The position numbers were made by a program, and so were the translations under genes. A stretch of DNA of 64,000 nt, from contig BSYO01000022.1 of NCBI GenBank assembly GCA_033239525.1, positions 8,327,947-8,391,946 on the forward strand, read 5' to 3'. Source of the stretch: Nepenthes gracilis. Taxonomy: Eukaryota; Streptophyta; Magnoliopsida; Caryophyllales; Nepenthaceae. The notes under the pieces are model-generated. The model was not told the DNA's origin and did no database searches. It saw nothing but the letters and a program-made list of their open reading frames with translations. This document shows positions 29,501-38,400 of the stretch, piece by piece (the first letter of the stretch is position 1; each line of letters starts with the position of its first letter).

Positions 29501-32409
29501 CAGGAGTATCATTTGGCAGCCAAGCAACTCTCAGATTTTGCAATTCTCAACCAGGTTATCAGCTGCTATTATGCAACTGGTTTTGTTTCGTTCACATTGC
29601 TCTCCCCACTTCATTTTAATGTTTCTTATCAGCTGTTGTAAGAAAACTTTGGATACTTCTTTTTGACAAGCCATTTATTTCTTTGCCTGTCATTGCATAT
29701 TCTGGGGACTGACAGCATTTTTACATATTGTCTCCCAGATGCACTTCGATGAAGCAAATGGAGCATACTTTGATTTTGGGAACCACACAGAAAAAGTATG
29801 CCACTTCTGTGTTAAAAGTTGACTGACCCTGTTTTAACCAATTCCATGGCCTTTCAATTTCCCTTTAAGAAAACTGATTTAATAAACTCATTTCAAATAA
29901 TGGGTATTCAATATCCAGGTTCGCTTAGGTTGGCAAGTGAAGGTAACTGGAAATTATGTTAGTAAAGAGCTTGTTCGAGAAGTTCTAGAGATGCCAGAAC
30001 TCCAGCTGGTTCCTCAACTCGGCTACGTTAGCCTTTTCCCATTTATGGGGAGAATCATTCCACCTGTAAGTTGCATAGAGGATCTTCCTTTTACTCTCTC
30101 AACTATGGATAAAAATATCAATATTGATATTAATTGTAGCCATATTAGTATCAGACATATCAAATAATGCGTATGTATTAGTATCAAATATATTTAAAGA
30201 AAAAAATTTCTAAAAACCGTAAGATGATAGGATTGTATTGACCAATATCTTGCCGATACAGTAATATATTGCAATATTGTCATAGTATCAAAAAATATTA
30301 ATATCACGGGGTTCAATATCAATACATATTGGCCGATAGTTTCATCTATGCTCTCAACTTTCTTTATAGTTCCAGTTTTACAAATGGCTATGTATTCCAG
30401 CTACCGTATGAAGACTTTGCATCTCTTTCTCGTCACAAAGAAGTTGGACTTAATCATTTTGAAGTGCATACAACTTTTAATTCATTTGCAGGAATCATGG
30501 ATTCTGGAAAAACAGCTCGATCTTATCTCTAACCAGAGCACCTTATGGACTAGCTATGGAATCCGATCACTTGCCAAAACAAGGTGCATACTTTGCTTCA
30601 TAACTAGGTTTCTCATGAGTGCTTTTATGGTCCTCCTAGTGGAGATGCTTCCACATCTATCCAACATTCAAGATTATATATTGGGTGGATCAATAGTAGA
30701 GATTGCATCAAGTTATTTAAGTGGCTATTAAATCTCTATTATTTATCTATCTAACTTCTAATCCTAACTCTTGAGAGATATGGAAGCTTCCCCATTAGAA
30801 AGACCATAACAGCTCTCATTTCTTATCAGCAGATTTATGCCTTGGTTTTTCTTGATTTTTTTTAAGATGCTTTGATCCTTTAGCATCTGAAAGGAAAATA
30901 AAATAATGTTTTCAACAGTTCATTGTACATGAAACGCAATACAGAGCATGACCCGCCCTATTGGAGAGGCCCAATTTGGGTGAACATGAACTACATGATC
31001 CTTTCTGCTCTACATCATTATGCCAAAGGTACGATTCTCTCAAGAGGGAACTTATGATAAATATATATTAAGAAACAACTCACTTTTTAATCCATTAATT
31101 GTATTGTATTTTGTACGGGGACCCATAACCAATCGCAGTTAGTGGGAGAATGAGTAGTTCAGTTTGGTTAGTAAATTTGGGTGTATCATGTTATTAGTTA
31201 AAGTCAGGCTTGTTAACTGATTGAATCTTGCAACATTCCTCAATTTGTCTGTACGAGGGGCAATCAAACATTTACAAAATTATGCATAAGAAAATAAGAA
31301 TACTAAAATGGATGAGTAAAGTCACATTAAAAATAAGATATAGAATGATGATGTGTATGAAAGTTTTAAAATTCTACCCATCAAAGATAAGATGAGGGAA
31401 TGATATTTGTGGTGATTTAAACATTGAAAACGTAGGCCAAAGAAAACACTTTGAGTAATGTGAGTCAGTCTTGACCTGGGAAAAATTGAGTGATGTGATG
31501 TAAAAACAATTTAAAATTACTTCTACTGTTAGAAAATATTACACTAAATCAAGTAAAATGATAAAGATCAATTTATATGGTCAACTCACCTAGTGGGACA
31601 TAACTCTAATCTTAGGCAGTTGTATTGTAAGTTAATATGACGTAATAGGGAACTCCAAAGGTCAAAATGAACTTCAGATGACTACATATTGCGTGAAATG
31701 AAAATCAACTAATATATCATATTAATTTCCTAATATTGCTACAAAATGGTGAAATGTTACAATGTTAGCCAGTATTTGTCCCTCAGGTTTTGTTTCGCAA
31801 AAAAATTATATATTTAATATTGATATATATCACTTGATACAGTCTATAACAATATTGATACCAGTATTGATATTTTGATCCATGCCACGAGCTTTAGTGA
31901 AACAAAGTTTTGACTTTGCAAAGGTTAGGAACTGACGAACTGAGTGGCAGATAAAACATTATGGACTCCAACAGAAAGCACAAAACACAACTGACTGAAA
32001 AAATAGCATACCCAGACATTCATCATTGTGAATTCTCTCTCTCTCTCTTTTTTTTTTAATGCATTTTGTTCTTCCTGCAGTGGGACCGCATAAAGAAAGA
32101 GCCAGGACCATCTACGATGAATTGAGAAGTAACCTGATTAGGTAATGTTCCCCTATCTCTGCCTATTTATGGTTACATGCAATTTTCTGAACCTTAAGCT
32201 ACTGTAAATTGACGTAATTGAAACCAGCTAAGCTTTAATGTGACAGAAATGTAGCTAAGAATTACCATAAGACTGGCTATCTGTGGGAGCAATATGATCA
32301 GAAGACAGGTAGCGGTAAAGGCACACGACCATTTACAGGTTGGACCTCTCTTGTCGTGCTAATTATGGCTGAAGCATACGGCGATAGTTGGGACTTGTCA
32401 AATTTTTAA
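5532..32409 (+). CDS. GCS1: Mannosyl-oligosaccharide glucosidase (glucosidase I, GH63), 18 exons seen, central exons missing
   Basis: Removes the outermost alpha-1,2-glucose from Glc3Man9GlcNAc2 on new glycoproteins in the ER, the first N-glycan trimming step. Exons: 5532-5819, 5930-6003, 6172-6423, 7118-7292, 8317-8403, 11969-12037, 12155-12251, 13485-13567, then after a break 25318-25443, 28067-28134, 29282-29428, 29504-29554, 29739-29795, 29919-30065, 30492-30583, 30919-31028, 32081-32141, 32247-32409. All introns are GT-AG and phases agree. The N-terminus is basic with one membrane segment (about residues 45-67), a type II ER anchor. Recognisable motifs: [76 protein letters not shown]. 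By family comparison the Asp in SGLDDYPR and the Glu in WEQYD are the likely acid/base pair (inference). The exons give 715 residues against about 850 in the family; the missing block should lie between 13568 and 25317. ATG 5532 is chosen because plant homologues start MTG; an in-frame ATG at 5508 would add eight residues. Confidence 0.93.
6424..7117 (+). other. GCS1 intron 3 with TA/TATG microsatellite
   Basis: The intron holds a simple repeat (about 6808-6892) of TATATG/TATATA units. The exon 3 donor is CA|GTAGGT. The first intron bases make TAG in the exon frame, so retention of this intron would stop translation immediately. Apart from the microsatellite I see nothing else here. Confidence 0.7.
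7293..8316 (+). other. GCS1 intron 4, no recognisable content
   Basis: About 1 kb of T-rich intron sequence. No coding similarity, tandem repeat or transposon end was recognised. Confidence 0.6.
8640..11510 (-). mobile_element. Decayed hAT-superfamily DNA transposon in GCS1 intron 5
   Basis: Two conserved blocks of a plant hAT transposase read on the minus strand. At about 10905-10735 there is the middle-region pattern [18 protein letters not shown] followed by IYEAMDRAK, as in DUF659/hAT proteins. At about 10140-9895 there is the C-terminal dimerisation block, [14 protein letters not shown], then STFNLIHTK, then a degenerate [13 protein letters not shown]. Stops and indels interrupt both blocks. 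Outer limits are estimates; I could not pair terminal inverted repeats. Histidine/proline-coding simple repeats lie at 9640-9830. The insertion separates GCS1 exons 5 (ends 8403) and 6 (starts 11969). Confidence 0.75.
11540..11640. repeat. Fragment of the 'ATATTGGCCGATA' MITE-like family
   Basis: Short stretch rich in the motif ATATCGGCCAATATA and its inverse TATTGGCTGATATTTTCA. It resembles the intact copies at 22683-22936 and 30104-30350. A similar scrap occurs at 8565-8630. No target duplication could be seen. Confidence 0.4.
12561..12726. repeat. Partial MITE-like element in GCS1 intron 7
   Basis: Starts with CTAGCTGAAAATATCAGCC and ends with ATTTTCATCCATG, mirror images matching the terminal repeats of the better copies nearby. 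Interior contains GATACCGGTGTTGATA. No clear 8-bp duplication flanks it, so boundaries are approximate. Confidence 0.45.
13870..14708 (-). pseudogene. Endogenous pararetrovirus, ORF downstream of the polymerase (decayed)
   Basis: The minus-strand ATG at 14708 begins only 7 bp after the stop of the polymerase reading frame, a spacing typical of compact viral genomes. The N-terminus is Lys/Pro/Thr-rich, followed by a Ser-rich low-complexity tract. The frame is broken by a stop after about 50 codons and several more further on. The downstream part contains the pattern PKELPN-FMEW-LYFGP. I recall similar proteins annotated next to plant pararetrovirus polymerases but cannot assign a function; caulimovirids encode a transactivator/inclusion protein or an unknown protein in this position. 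Not functional as it stands. Confidence 0.5.
14714..17092 (-). pseudogene. Endogenous pararetrovirus polymerase: aspartic protease, reverse transcriptase, RNase H (decayed)
   Basis: The minus-strand frame opens at ATG 17092 with a Lys/Gln-rich coiled-coil-like region (to about 16750). A protease segment follows with the active-site pattern LLDTK-DQN in place of the usual LLDTGADQN (about 16610-16540). RT follows (about 16000-15200), with the catalytic YIDD motif at about 15540 and the LGF-I and AWxxEHT signatures. RNase H contains [14 protein letters not shown] (about 15100-15050) and continues to a stop at 14716. The order and sequence style are those of Caulimoviridae rather than LTR retrotransposons. 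It carries several in-frame stops (before RT, beside YIDD and in RNase H) and at least one frameshift, and the protease Gly is replaced. It is a fossil inside GCS1 intron 8. Confidence 0.8.
17141..17464 (-). pseudogene. Endogenous pararetrovirus coat-protein C-terminal fragment with CCHC zinc knuckle
   Basis: The minus-strand frame of 107 codons contains [15 protein letters not shown] (about 17375-17330), a CX2CX4HX4C knuckle typical of caulimovirid coat proteins. An acidic Glu/Ser-rich tail follows and ends 49 bp before the polymerase ATG. The N-terminal capsid domain and any movement protein upstream are absent: sequence beyond 17464 no longer looks viral. Start at 17464 is simply the first ATG of the remaining frame. 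The CP-then-polymerase layout with separate frames narrows the genus, but I cannot name it. Confidence 0.7.
17465..18470. other. Unassigned sequence between viral fossil and copia element
   Basis: About 1 kb without a recognisable protein. A CATTACA end at 18455-18461 (minus sense TGTAATGTC) and absence of coding potential would fit a decayed LTR, but no partner repeat or matching flanking duplication was found. Confidence 0.3.
18550..21250 (-). mobile_element. Decayed Ty1/copia retrotransposon (integrase, RT, RNase H, 3' LTR start)
   Basis: Minus-strand remnants run in copia order. Integrase (about 21230-20670) shows [19 protein letters not shown] and [11 protein letters not shown], then LLDIIRTLL. 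The post-integrase region (about 20560-20410) shows [18 protein letters not shown] (about 20100-19440) shows [24 protein letters not shown] and [14 protein letters not shown]. RNase H (about 19160-18930) shows [11 protein letters not shown] and [17 protein letters not shown] polypurine tract (GAGGGGGATA, minus sense) lies near 18840, and the presumed 3' LTR starts below it. Gag, protease and the 5' LTR are not found. Stops and frameshifts are frequent. Confidence 0.8.
21630..23240 (+). mobile_element. Decayed non-LTR retrotransposon (RTE/LINE type) reverse transcriptase, interrupted by a MITE
   Basis: Plus-strand remnants of a non-LTR RT common in plants: [20 protein letters not shown], then [37 protein letters not shown] (family FIDLEKAYDRVPRE), [20 protein letters not shown], and a C-terminal tail TRKDRI, KFGVAPI, RGRGR-like and AEWG (to about 23210). 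The catalytic FADD box reads FVNN here, so even an intact frame would be inactive. There is a short deletion between the DLEKAYD and LFALV blocks. A 254-bp MITE (22683-22936) splits the tail; removing it with one target copy restores the [10 protein letters not shown] family pattern. Confidence 0.75.
22683..22936. mobile_element. MITE with 8-bp target duplication, nested in the LINE remnant
   Basis: 254-bp non-coding element with imperfect terminal inverted repeats: CATAGATGAAAAATAT at the left, and a right end whose complement is CATGGAGTGAAATATT. It is flanked by perfect 8-bp direct repeats GTGTTTAT (22675-22682 and 22937-22944). The interior has the family motif ATATTGGCCAATATT. An 8-bp duplication points to the hAT superfamily (established for hAT). 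The host LINE reading pattern is continuous across the empty site, which independently supports the boundaries. Confidence 0.85.
23413..23512. other. Assembly gap (100 N) inside GCS1
   Basis: One hundred Ns, the usual convention for a gap of unknown size. It lies in the interval where the central GCS1 catalytic exons are expected but not found, so real exons may be hidden here. Confidence 0.98.
23513..25317 (+). other. GCS1 intronic sequence after the gap, no recognisable content
   Basis: Sequence from the gap to the acceptor of the exon at 25318. I searched it by eye for the expected glucosidase motifs (GIGYFYG, RGFLWDEG, GWIPREQ) and found none. No transposon protein was recognised. It includes poly-A and poly-T tracts near 24800 and 24980. 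Confidence 0.5.
26515..27060. repeat. Longer relative of the hAT-like MITE family
   Basis: Begins with AATGGATTAAATATTGATC and ends with CCGATATAGATAATTTAATC, approximate inverted copies similar to the ends of the other family members. The interior contains several ATTGATATA/GATACCGATA motifs. About 540 bp, twice the usual size, and no clear target duplication. The identification rests on motif similarity only. Confidence 0.4.
27316..27613. repeat. Second MITE family (TTTGGTTG ends) in a GCS1 intron
   Basis: The left end TTGTTTGGTTG followed by GAGAATAAC mirrors the right end TTCTAACAACCAAATAT. The inner arms are also complementary (GAATAA/TTATTC). About 300 bp with a GC-richer CCACC/GCCACC core at 27440-27535. 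Typical of plant MITEs with TTGTTTGGTTG termini; superfamily not assigned. Confidence 0.45.
28658..28942. repeat. hAT-like MITE copy in GCS1 intron
   Basis: Starts CATAGATATAAATATCGACC and ends GATACCGATATTTTCATCCATA, matching the terminal repeats of the copies at 22683 and 30104. Several internal palindromic TTGATATATC motifs. The 8 bp on each side (ATGGAGAA, AAGGGAAG) match only partly, so this is an older insertion or the ends are off. Confidence 0.6.
30104..30350. mobile_element. hAT-like MITE with perfect 8-bp target duplication in GCS1 intron
   Basis: 247-bp element with ends TATGGATAAAAATATC and GATAGTTTCATCTATG (imperfect inverted repeats). It is flanked by identical CTCTCAAC (30096-30103 and 30351-30358). 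Same family as 22683-22936 by ends, size and the internal ATATTGGCCGATA motif. It starts 39 bp after exon 29919-30065 and ends 142 bp before the next exon at 30492. Confidence 0.85.
31680..31890. repeat. Degenerate hAT-like MITE copy in GCS1 intron
   Basis: Contains AATATTGATACCAGTATTG and ends GATATTTTGATCCATG, like the right end of the family. The left end is indistinct near 31680. No target duplication visible. A (CT)n tract and poly-T follow at 32033-32057, just before the acceptor at 32080. Confidence 0.45.
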
Positions 32410-34600
32410 TCAACCACGCCCTTTTTCATACTGGCTGAGCTGCCAACTTTTTTGTAAAAAAAAAAAATGGTTCTTTAGGATCTTGAAGAGTTCATTCAAC
32501 TTTGGTGATAATGGACAACAATTGATTAATGGACAATTATATATATATAGTACTAAAAAAATTCTGATAGGCATTCTTCTAAATTTATATTTTTTATTTT
32601 TTTGATATAATTTTTGGACCCTTAAATCATTCATCTAATAATCTCCATGGCAGAGCACTCTCATCCTGTTTGGACACTTGCCCACTGGCTTAGTTTGCTA
32701 TCGGAAGACCCCTCCCCAACCTACATAAAGAGATGTTTAAACGCTGGGAAGAAACATAAATGATGATCCAACGAGAAAACTGTGCTTTATTATCTTTAGT
32801 AGTGCACGAGCAAACTCCTACTTCTCCACCCACTTCAATCGGTATGATAAAATACTATAATATCGATCAGATTTGAGATCTCTTAATCGGTATGATAAAA
32901 TACCACATAGGCCTTGTTGGGGAGATTTTTAGCCGATTAAGGATCATTTTTGAAGCATACTTAAACCTAAGATACGATATAGAATAGAGGCAATTCAGAA
33001 AAGAAGCTAGACTTGAATAATCTTGTTACTGCTTTTGTACACTGTAAATTACAATAGTGAAGGGTTCTGGTTTAAATTTTTGAAAATATCTATCTGAAGC
33101 TTATGTTAGTTCTGACTTGAACCGGTAAAGAAGTGGTAAGTGCTGGCTATGCTTTTAAGCCAAGCAACAAGACTGTTCATGCATAACTACTGTAGGGAAA
33201 GTCTGGTTGGTAAGTAGGGTCCATGGATGATGATCTCTTTCGACTGAGTGACAACATAGAATTTGGCGGAAGTTCTTAAAGTGTTTTGGGATTGCGAGAT
33301 TTTACTGAGTAATGACTTTTTCTATCACCATGAGTCGGATTTATAGGTGGGAGTCCAAAAGTTCCCTTCCAGTGAGGTGAAGTGTTATATTTATTGACAG
33401 AGCGAGAGACGTAGATAGGCTTAGATTGGCTGAGTATCCAATGATCATCTGTTAGTGTATGTATACCATGATCCGTGCTGACTACCATTGATACGCCCAA
33501 TGAAGGATTGTGCAAGGCAACCTTTTTGACGTTGAAGGCATCGCTCCCAACAGTGAAAGGTACATTATCTGTCATTAGACTGATTTTCAGTGATCTTTAC
33601 CTACTAGATAATGCTAACGTGTTGTTTTACAAGTCATGGGCTCGCATTTTGATCCTCTAACTTCGCCATGCAACCGCCATGAGGGTCAATATGGTGAAAA
33701 AAGGTACTAATCCGACTGATAATTTTCTTTGATATGGATTATTTGAGATCGGTTCTATTCGAATTTGTGTCGCGTAGAATGGAATATCAATGGGGGGATT
33801 TGAAAATGTTCATGTCACTTGTTATCATTTCTATATCTGTAGCCTTTTTATATTTTTTGGGACCAACGAACGAAGCAATTGATGTTTCTGCTTCTGACAA
33901 TATAAAAAAAAAAAAAAATAGAAGGGGCAGCTTAGACATAGACTTCATCATCAAATGAGAGAGAAAAATCACATAAAAAGAAAAAAAAATAAAGCATCTA
34001 ATTTCCTTATGTTGGCAACGTGATAATTAGTTAGCATGAAATCTAAGATAATTTATTACGTAATCTGTAAAATTGTTGAAGAAAGGGGATGAAATAGACT
34101 ATGGGTTGTCAATTTTGGAATTTTATGAGATTAAAAAATATTGTGTAAATTATTGAATTATCTTATTGTTTTATAAATATTGATGCAAAATTACATATAA
34201 ATGAATTATCTGAATTTATATTCGTATTCTGTTTTTCCAAATAATAAGTGGCCGAATTTTTGTTTATTTTCTCTTTTTCTCCTCAGAGCGATAAGAATGC
34301 ACATGAAATTGTGTAGAAGGCAGATGGTTTTTTGGTCCATAAAACTCAAATAATAAAATATAAGAGGTAAATAATTACTCACAAAGTTGTTATTATATTA
34401 TCTCGAAATGCACAGTTTTATATTTAATGGGATAAGGAAATGAACAATTTTTTAACCACTCAAATATCCCTTTTTATCAAATATTAATCTTATTAAAAAA
34501 ATAACCACTACATTAAAATATAATTAAACTATATGAAATTTGAACTTTTTATCGTCTAAAAAACTTATTATATCAACTTATTTTTTTCCTATTGCACATT
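32410..34600. other. GCS1 3' flank and intergenic DNA; possible minus-strand LTR at 33250-33700
   Basis: 32410-32700 should hold the GCS1 3' UTR, but no canonical AATAAA is obvious close to the stop. A 19-bp direct repeat AATCGGTATGATAAAATAC occurs at about 32837 and 32886. In 33250-33700 the minus strand has CACCTATAAATCCGACTC about 100 bp before a gene-free GC-richer stretch, a layout seen in LTR promoters. No ends or flanking repeats were found, so this is only a suggestion. 33900-34600 is AT-rich with nothing recognised. Confidence 0.35.
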
Positions 34601-34629
34601 ATATTTGATGGGTACAAATATCTAGGGCA

Positions 34630-35387
34630 CACTTTTAAGATCCGTTTTCTTGGAGTTGGGCTTTGATGCCACAAAGACCCAATAAGCCCAAAAAGTCTAG
34701 GCGTTAGAGTCAACCCACATAGCACAATGTACTCAAAGTCCACTCAGGCTTGTGGAGTCGGGATGGGCCTCGGGCAGCACCCAGTCTACAAAATTGACGT
34801 GCCAAAGATTTGGTTGCTGGTCCTGTCTAGTTGCAAGAGGAATGAAGGCCAGTAGAGCATGCGACTCTACGGAAGAAACGTTACATCAAGCGGGTGTGCA
34901 CGTAACCTTCTTGACACAACAAAATAGATTTGCAAAGTTAGTGGTAGGATTCTCTGCACACGCCAACCCCACTTGGACTCCTCTTAAGGGAAAGTTTAAT
35001 TACTATAAATAAATTAACTGTTTACCAAACAAGAGATCCCAATATTCACATTCGCTCAGCCATATAGAGAGAAGGAGAAGAAAGAGAATGAACTTGAATA
35101 TATTTTGTAATTTTCTTGTAGCCAAACACATTATAGTAAAACAAGTTCCTGGACCCAGTGTTCCGTAATTTTTTTCTCTCATTCAAAAGAGAATTTTTCA
35201 CGTAAAATCTCTGTGTTGTCTCTCTTTTCTTCTTACTCCCTACCTCCCAGATCACGCTCACTAATCCAAAAAAGATAACCTAATTATTTGTATGTTGCAC
35301 GGATTTCATCCAAGTGCATCTAGAAGATCCAAAAAGTCATTTGGATTCTCATTCGTACGGTGGATGAAATTTGAGAACGCAACATTG
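34630..35387 (+). repeat. 5' LTR of internally deleted Tat-like gypsy element
   Basis: The right half (34980-35387) is clearly repeated at 38560-38945, for example AGATCACGCTCACTAATCC and GTGCATCTAGAAGATCC (GTGCATCTAGAAAATCC in the other copy). It is followed directly by TTGGCACCGTATGTGGAA, which resembles the primer-binding site TTGGCGCCGTCTGTGGGA of plant gypsy elements. The left limit is uncertain because the two copies diverge; alignable blocks such as GTCTAGGCG suggest it begins before 34700. Confidence 0.75.
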
Positions 35388-36180
35388 GCACCGTATGTGG
35401 AACACGTGATAAAAGTCCAACGTTTCTTTTTAAACACTCAATCTCTTACACAAAAAGGGTAGACATGCGAGTCCAAGCCAATGCCCCCGTCCGAGATGCA
35501 GCCTTCTGCGGAAACTGCCCCTAATAGACAACGAGATGGGTGCCACCTGTGCCTTTTCGTCAGCATAAAATGGATCTTTTAAGATCAAACCCTCTGCTCG
35601 AAACTGACAAACAGTCAATGGGAGAGCCATCCAAAGCCCCGGGACATGCATTTTGAGCAAACTCCTACATTTGCCTTGGGCAACGAAGTCCCGTGGACAA
35701 GGCCGCTTGGGCCCTCGAGATCAAGAGGGTGGCCCGTAAAGGCGAACCTCGTCACTCTCGCTAAATTTTTCGGAGGAATCCTCTTGCAGAAGGGTCCACA
35801 CAAAGGAAAACAGCCGCACGGAGCAGAAGACTATGCAAGCTTCTTACGAGTTGAGAGATTATCTCAATGAAAAGAAGGTAATGACTCAACCCTAAACGAA
35901 GAAGTTTAAGAAGATCTGGAAACGGGTCTGAAAAAAAGCTAATGAAGCAACGAGATCAGAAGGTGAAGAGGATTTCCATTCGAAAAGTTATCGAAAGCAA
36001 AGACAAACCGAGTAGGTTGCTCAAAGAAAGTCTTAGGCAAATCTAGAAAGAAGAATTTCTAAGATGGCCTAGGAAGATAAAGAACCCAGATGGGGGCGAT
36101 TAGACAAAGCACTGCCACTACCATCACCGCCGAGGTCACGACACTGAGAGTTTTAGATAAGGCTACCTCAATCATTTCCT
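35388..36180 (+). pseudogene. Gag remnant of the deleted gypsy element
   Basis: After the primer-binding site, broken frames lead to a zinc-knuckle region at about 36098-36157, reading HCHYHHRRGHDTE in one frame (family YCxYHxxxGHDTE). No protease, RT or integrase follows, so the element could move only with proteins from a relative. Several stops interrupt the frame. Confidence 0.55.
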
Positions 36181-36431
36181 ACAAAGACCCATACAAGTTT
36201 TCTGAATAACAGGAGATGGTGAAGCCGACCGGCCAAGAGATGGAATGTCATAAGCGTGCAAAGGCTTATGAGAAAGCCCTTCGACCAGCCCGGACGACAA
36301 CGCGCAAAAGCTTTAAGAAAGCCTAGACGTGCTTGAGGAGGCTCAAAACATGGCAAGGCTGTGGAAAACCGTGTACCAACGAGGTAAAACTAGTAAAAGG
36401 TAAAAGGTCCGAGGACATAAGCCCCTGAGGC

Positions 36432-36645
36432 CCACGAGACTAATTTGACCCAAGGAATTAAATTGGTTTTAGAGGCCCAATGACTTAGACCTACGTCCCA
36501 GAGGTCCGAGAGGCTGATTTGGCCAAAAGCTTAAGTTAGCCCAGGACGCCTGAGGACTTACGTCCACGTCCCGAGAGGCCCAAAGAGCCGATTTGACCAA
36601 AGAGGTTAAATTAGCCTTCAAGACCCGCAAACTTAGGTACTTATA
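36432..36645 (+). repeat. Tandem repeat, about 73-bp unit, three copies
   Basis: Three imperfect head-to-tail units share the pattern GGCCC(G)AGAGGCTGATTTGGCC...GTTAAATTAGCC...CTTA...ACGTCC. They lie between the gag remnant and the antisense ORF. Confidence 0.75.
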
Positions 36646-36857
36646 TCAGAAAAATATTATCAATAAATCTATGTACAGATGCCCAGGTAAGACAAAAAGC
36701 ATCATACCATGTGCTTGTAACACGTTTTATGGATACAATGAAATTCCTTTAACTTGTTTACTGTTTTGCATTGCATTGAATGTTTGCATATCGTCTCATT
36801 GATCTATAAGACCCAGGCTGCCATTAAGTCAAGTGAAAGCAACCCTTTCACTTGTTC

Positions 36858-37025
36858 TAAAACTCAACTATTTCTGATCGGCCCAAGAGGTCATATCTAA
36901 AACTCGACTATATTCGAGCGGCCTAAGAGGTTGTATCTAAAACTCGGCCGTGTCCGAGTGGCCCAAGAGGTTGAATTTAAAACTTGGTACGATACTAAGC
37001 AACCCTAGAGGTTAAACTTAAAACT
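36858..37025 (+). repeat. Tandem repeat, 40-bp unit, four copies
   Basis: Units begin at about 36858, 36898, 36938 and 36978 with TAAAACTC/TAAAACTTGG and contain GAGCGGCCTAAGAGGTTGTAT-like sequence. The first three are close copies; the fourth is more diverged. Different from the 73-bp array just upstream. Confidence 0.8.
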
Positions 37026-37279
37026 TAGAGGACTTAAAATAGTAAGCATGCGGCGACTCTAGAGGTAGCATCTTTAGGCTAAGACAGTTAAAGGTTCAGG
37101 TATCAAGCTAGTCTAAGGCTAAGTTTTCTTGACAACATGTCATAAAAGAACCGGGCACTCGAGCAGTTCAAGTAAGACAAACAAGACGTTTGTACTTAAA
37201 TAATATCAACTTTATTCATACATATGCAATATGTGGACAATAGTGTACATATGTATATTAAAAAAAAAAAAAAAACTCT

Positions 37280-38400
37280 ACAAATTTACAAACGGCCCTC
37301 AGAAGGTCCTAGATGAGAGGAAGCCCCTTGCTGCTGCTGTCCTCGTGATCCAGAAGACCCTGCTTGTCCTGAAGATCACGGCCTCCCAAAAGGTTGAGGA
37401 TCACTTGATGGCCCAGGCTAAGAAGGGCTAGGAAATGCCCCTTCCGGGAGACCATATAAGTCCCCTGAATATGTGGCACTGACGTTCTGATGATCGAACA
37501 CAACCGTGGGGAACTGTGGATGTAACAGTCTCATCACTCGGCGGCACAGGTTAATGCCGTCCTAATACTTGCCCTCCAGTTCGTGGCCTTTACTGAAGTA
37601 CTCAACACTTTTTCCAGCTGAAGGTTCCTATCTCGGAGAAGCCCATACTGGATCTACTAGAGCTTCAGTGTATACTCAAGGGAGGAAATTTTTCCCTTAG
37701 CCCCAGCAAGTTCAGCTTCGAGGTGTTGTTGGTTGGCTTCTCTAGTGGCTTTAAGGGACTCCACCTTAGAGTAAGTCTGGGCGACACCACCAATAAGCCG
37801 CCTAAGGTTCCTAGTCAATTCTTGAAATTGCAAAGGAAAACAAGCCGTTAAAGAAGAAGTGGAAGGAAACAATAAGCTATAAAGTTAAGGAAGAATAGAA
37901 GGATACCTGAGAGACCAGTAAGCCACTGGCTGAACTCTCCTCTCTAGGGGTCTTAAACTCCTATGGCTTAGCAACAGGTACCATAGAAACCTTAACCCTA
38001 GTCTCGGACGTAGGAGCACCTCCATCAAGATCGAGGATTGGAGGCTCAGCAGCCCCAATCTCAGCCTCATCAGCACTCGGAGCCCCAGCGACGTCTCGAC
38101 CAGGGCCTCCTCCCAGACTTCAGGTGGAATCATCATCGGGTTGTAAATTTGGATCTCAAGGCATGGGGGCTCTACAGTCACAATAGTTTCCTCGGCCTCA
38201 GTAGTCTCAGTGTGTGTCATTGCAATCATCACCACTACTTCATCGACACGAGTCACCTCTGCCTCCCCCGCAGCTTGCTCCTCAACGATGTCCTCAGATG
38301 GATTGTCCATCCAATCCGAGTCCTCACCAGTAAAACAGAGGGAATATCAGGCACGGGCTCGCAGAGATAGGGAGGAGCCGCCCAAGAGGTCTAGGCGCCA
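37280..38400 (-). pseudogene. Antisense ORF of Tat-like element, coiled-coil protein (decayed)
   Basis: It reads opposite to gag. From high to low coordinates: an acidic Glu-rich segment (DNPSEDIVEEQAAGEAEVTR, from 38310), a heptad-rich coiled coil (TRNLRRLI... YSKVESLKATREANQQ HLEAELAGAKGKISSLE, 37830-37670), and a C-terminal block with the pattern RLLHPQFPTVVFDHQNVSA (about 37535-37480). Frameshifts separate the parts. Tat-lineage gypsy elements are known to carry an extra antisense ORF between pol and the 3' LTR; the function is not known. Confidence 0.6.

Noticed and set aside
33276..33575. 99-codon minus-strand frame after GCS1
   Set aside because: No similarity recognised; the sequence has LTR-promoter-like layout and no start or splice context supporting a gene.
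36858..37025. CRISPR-like regular repeats
   Set aside because: Contiguous 40-bp units without spacers in a plant retroelement; an ordinary minisatellite.
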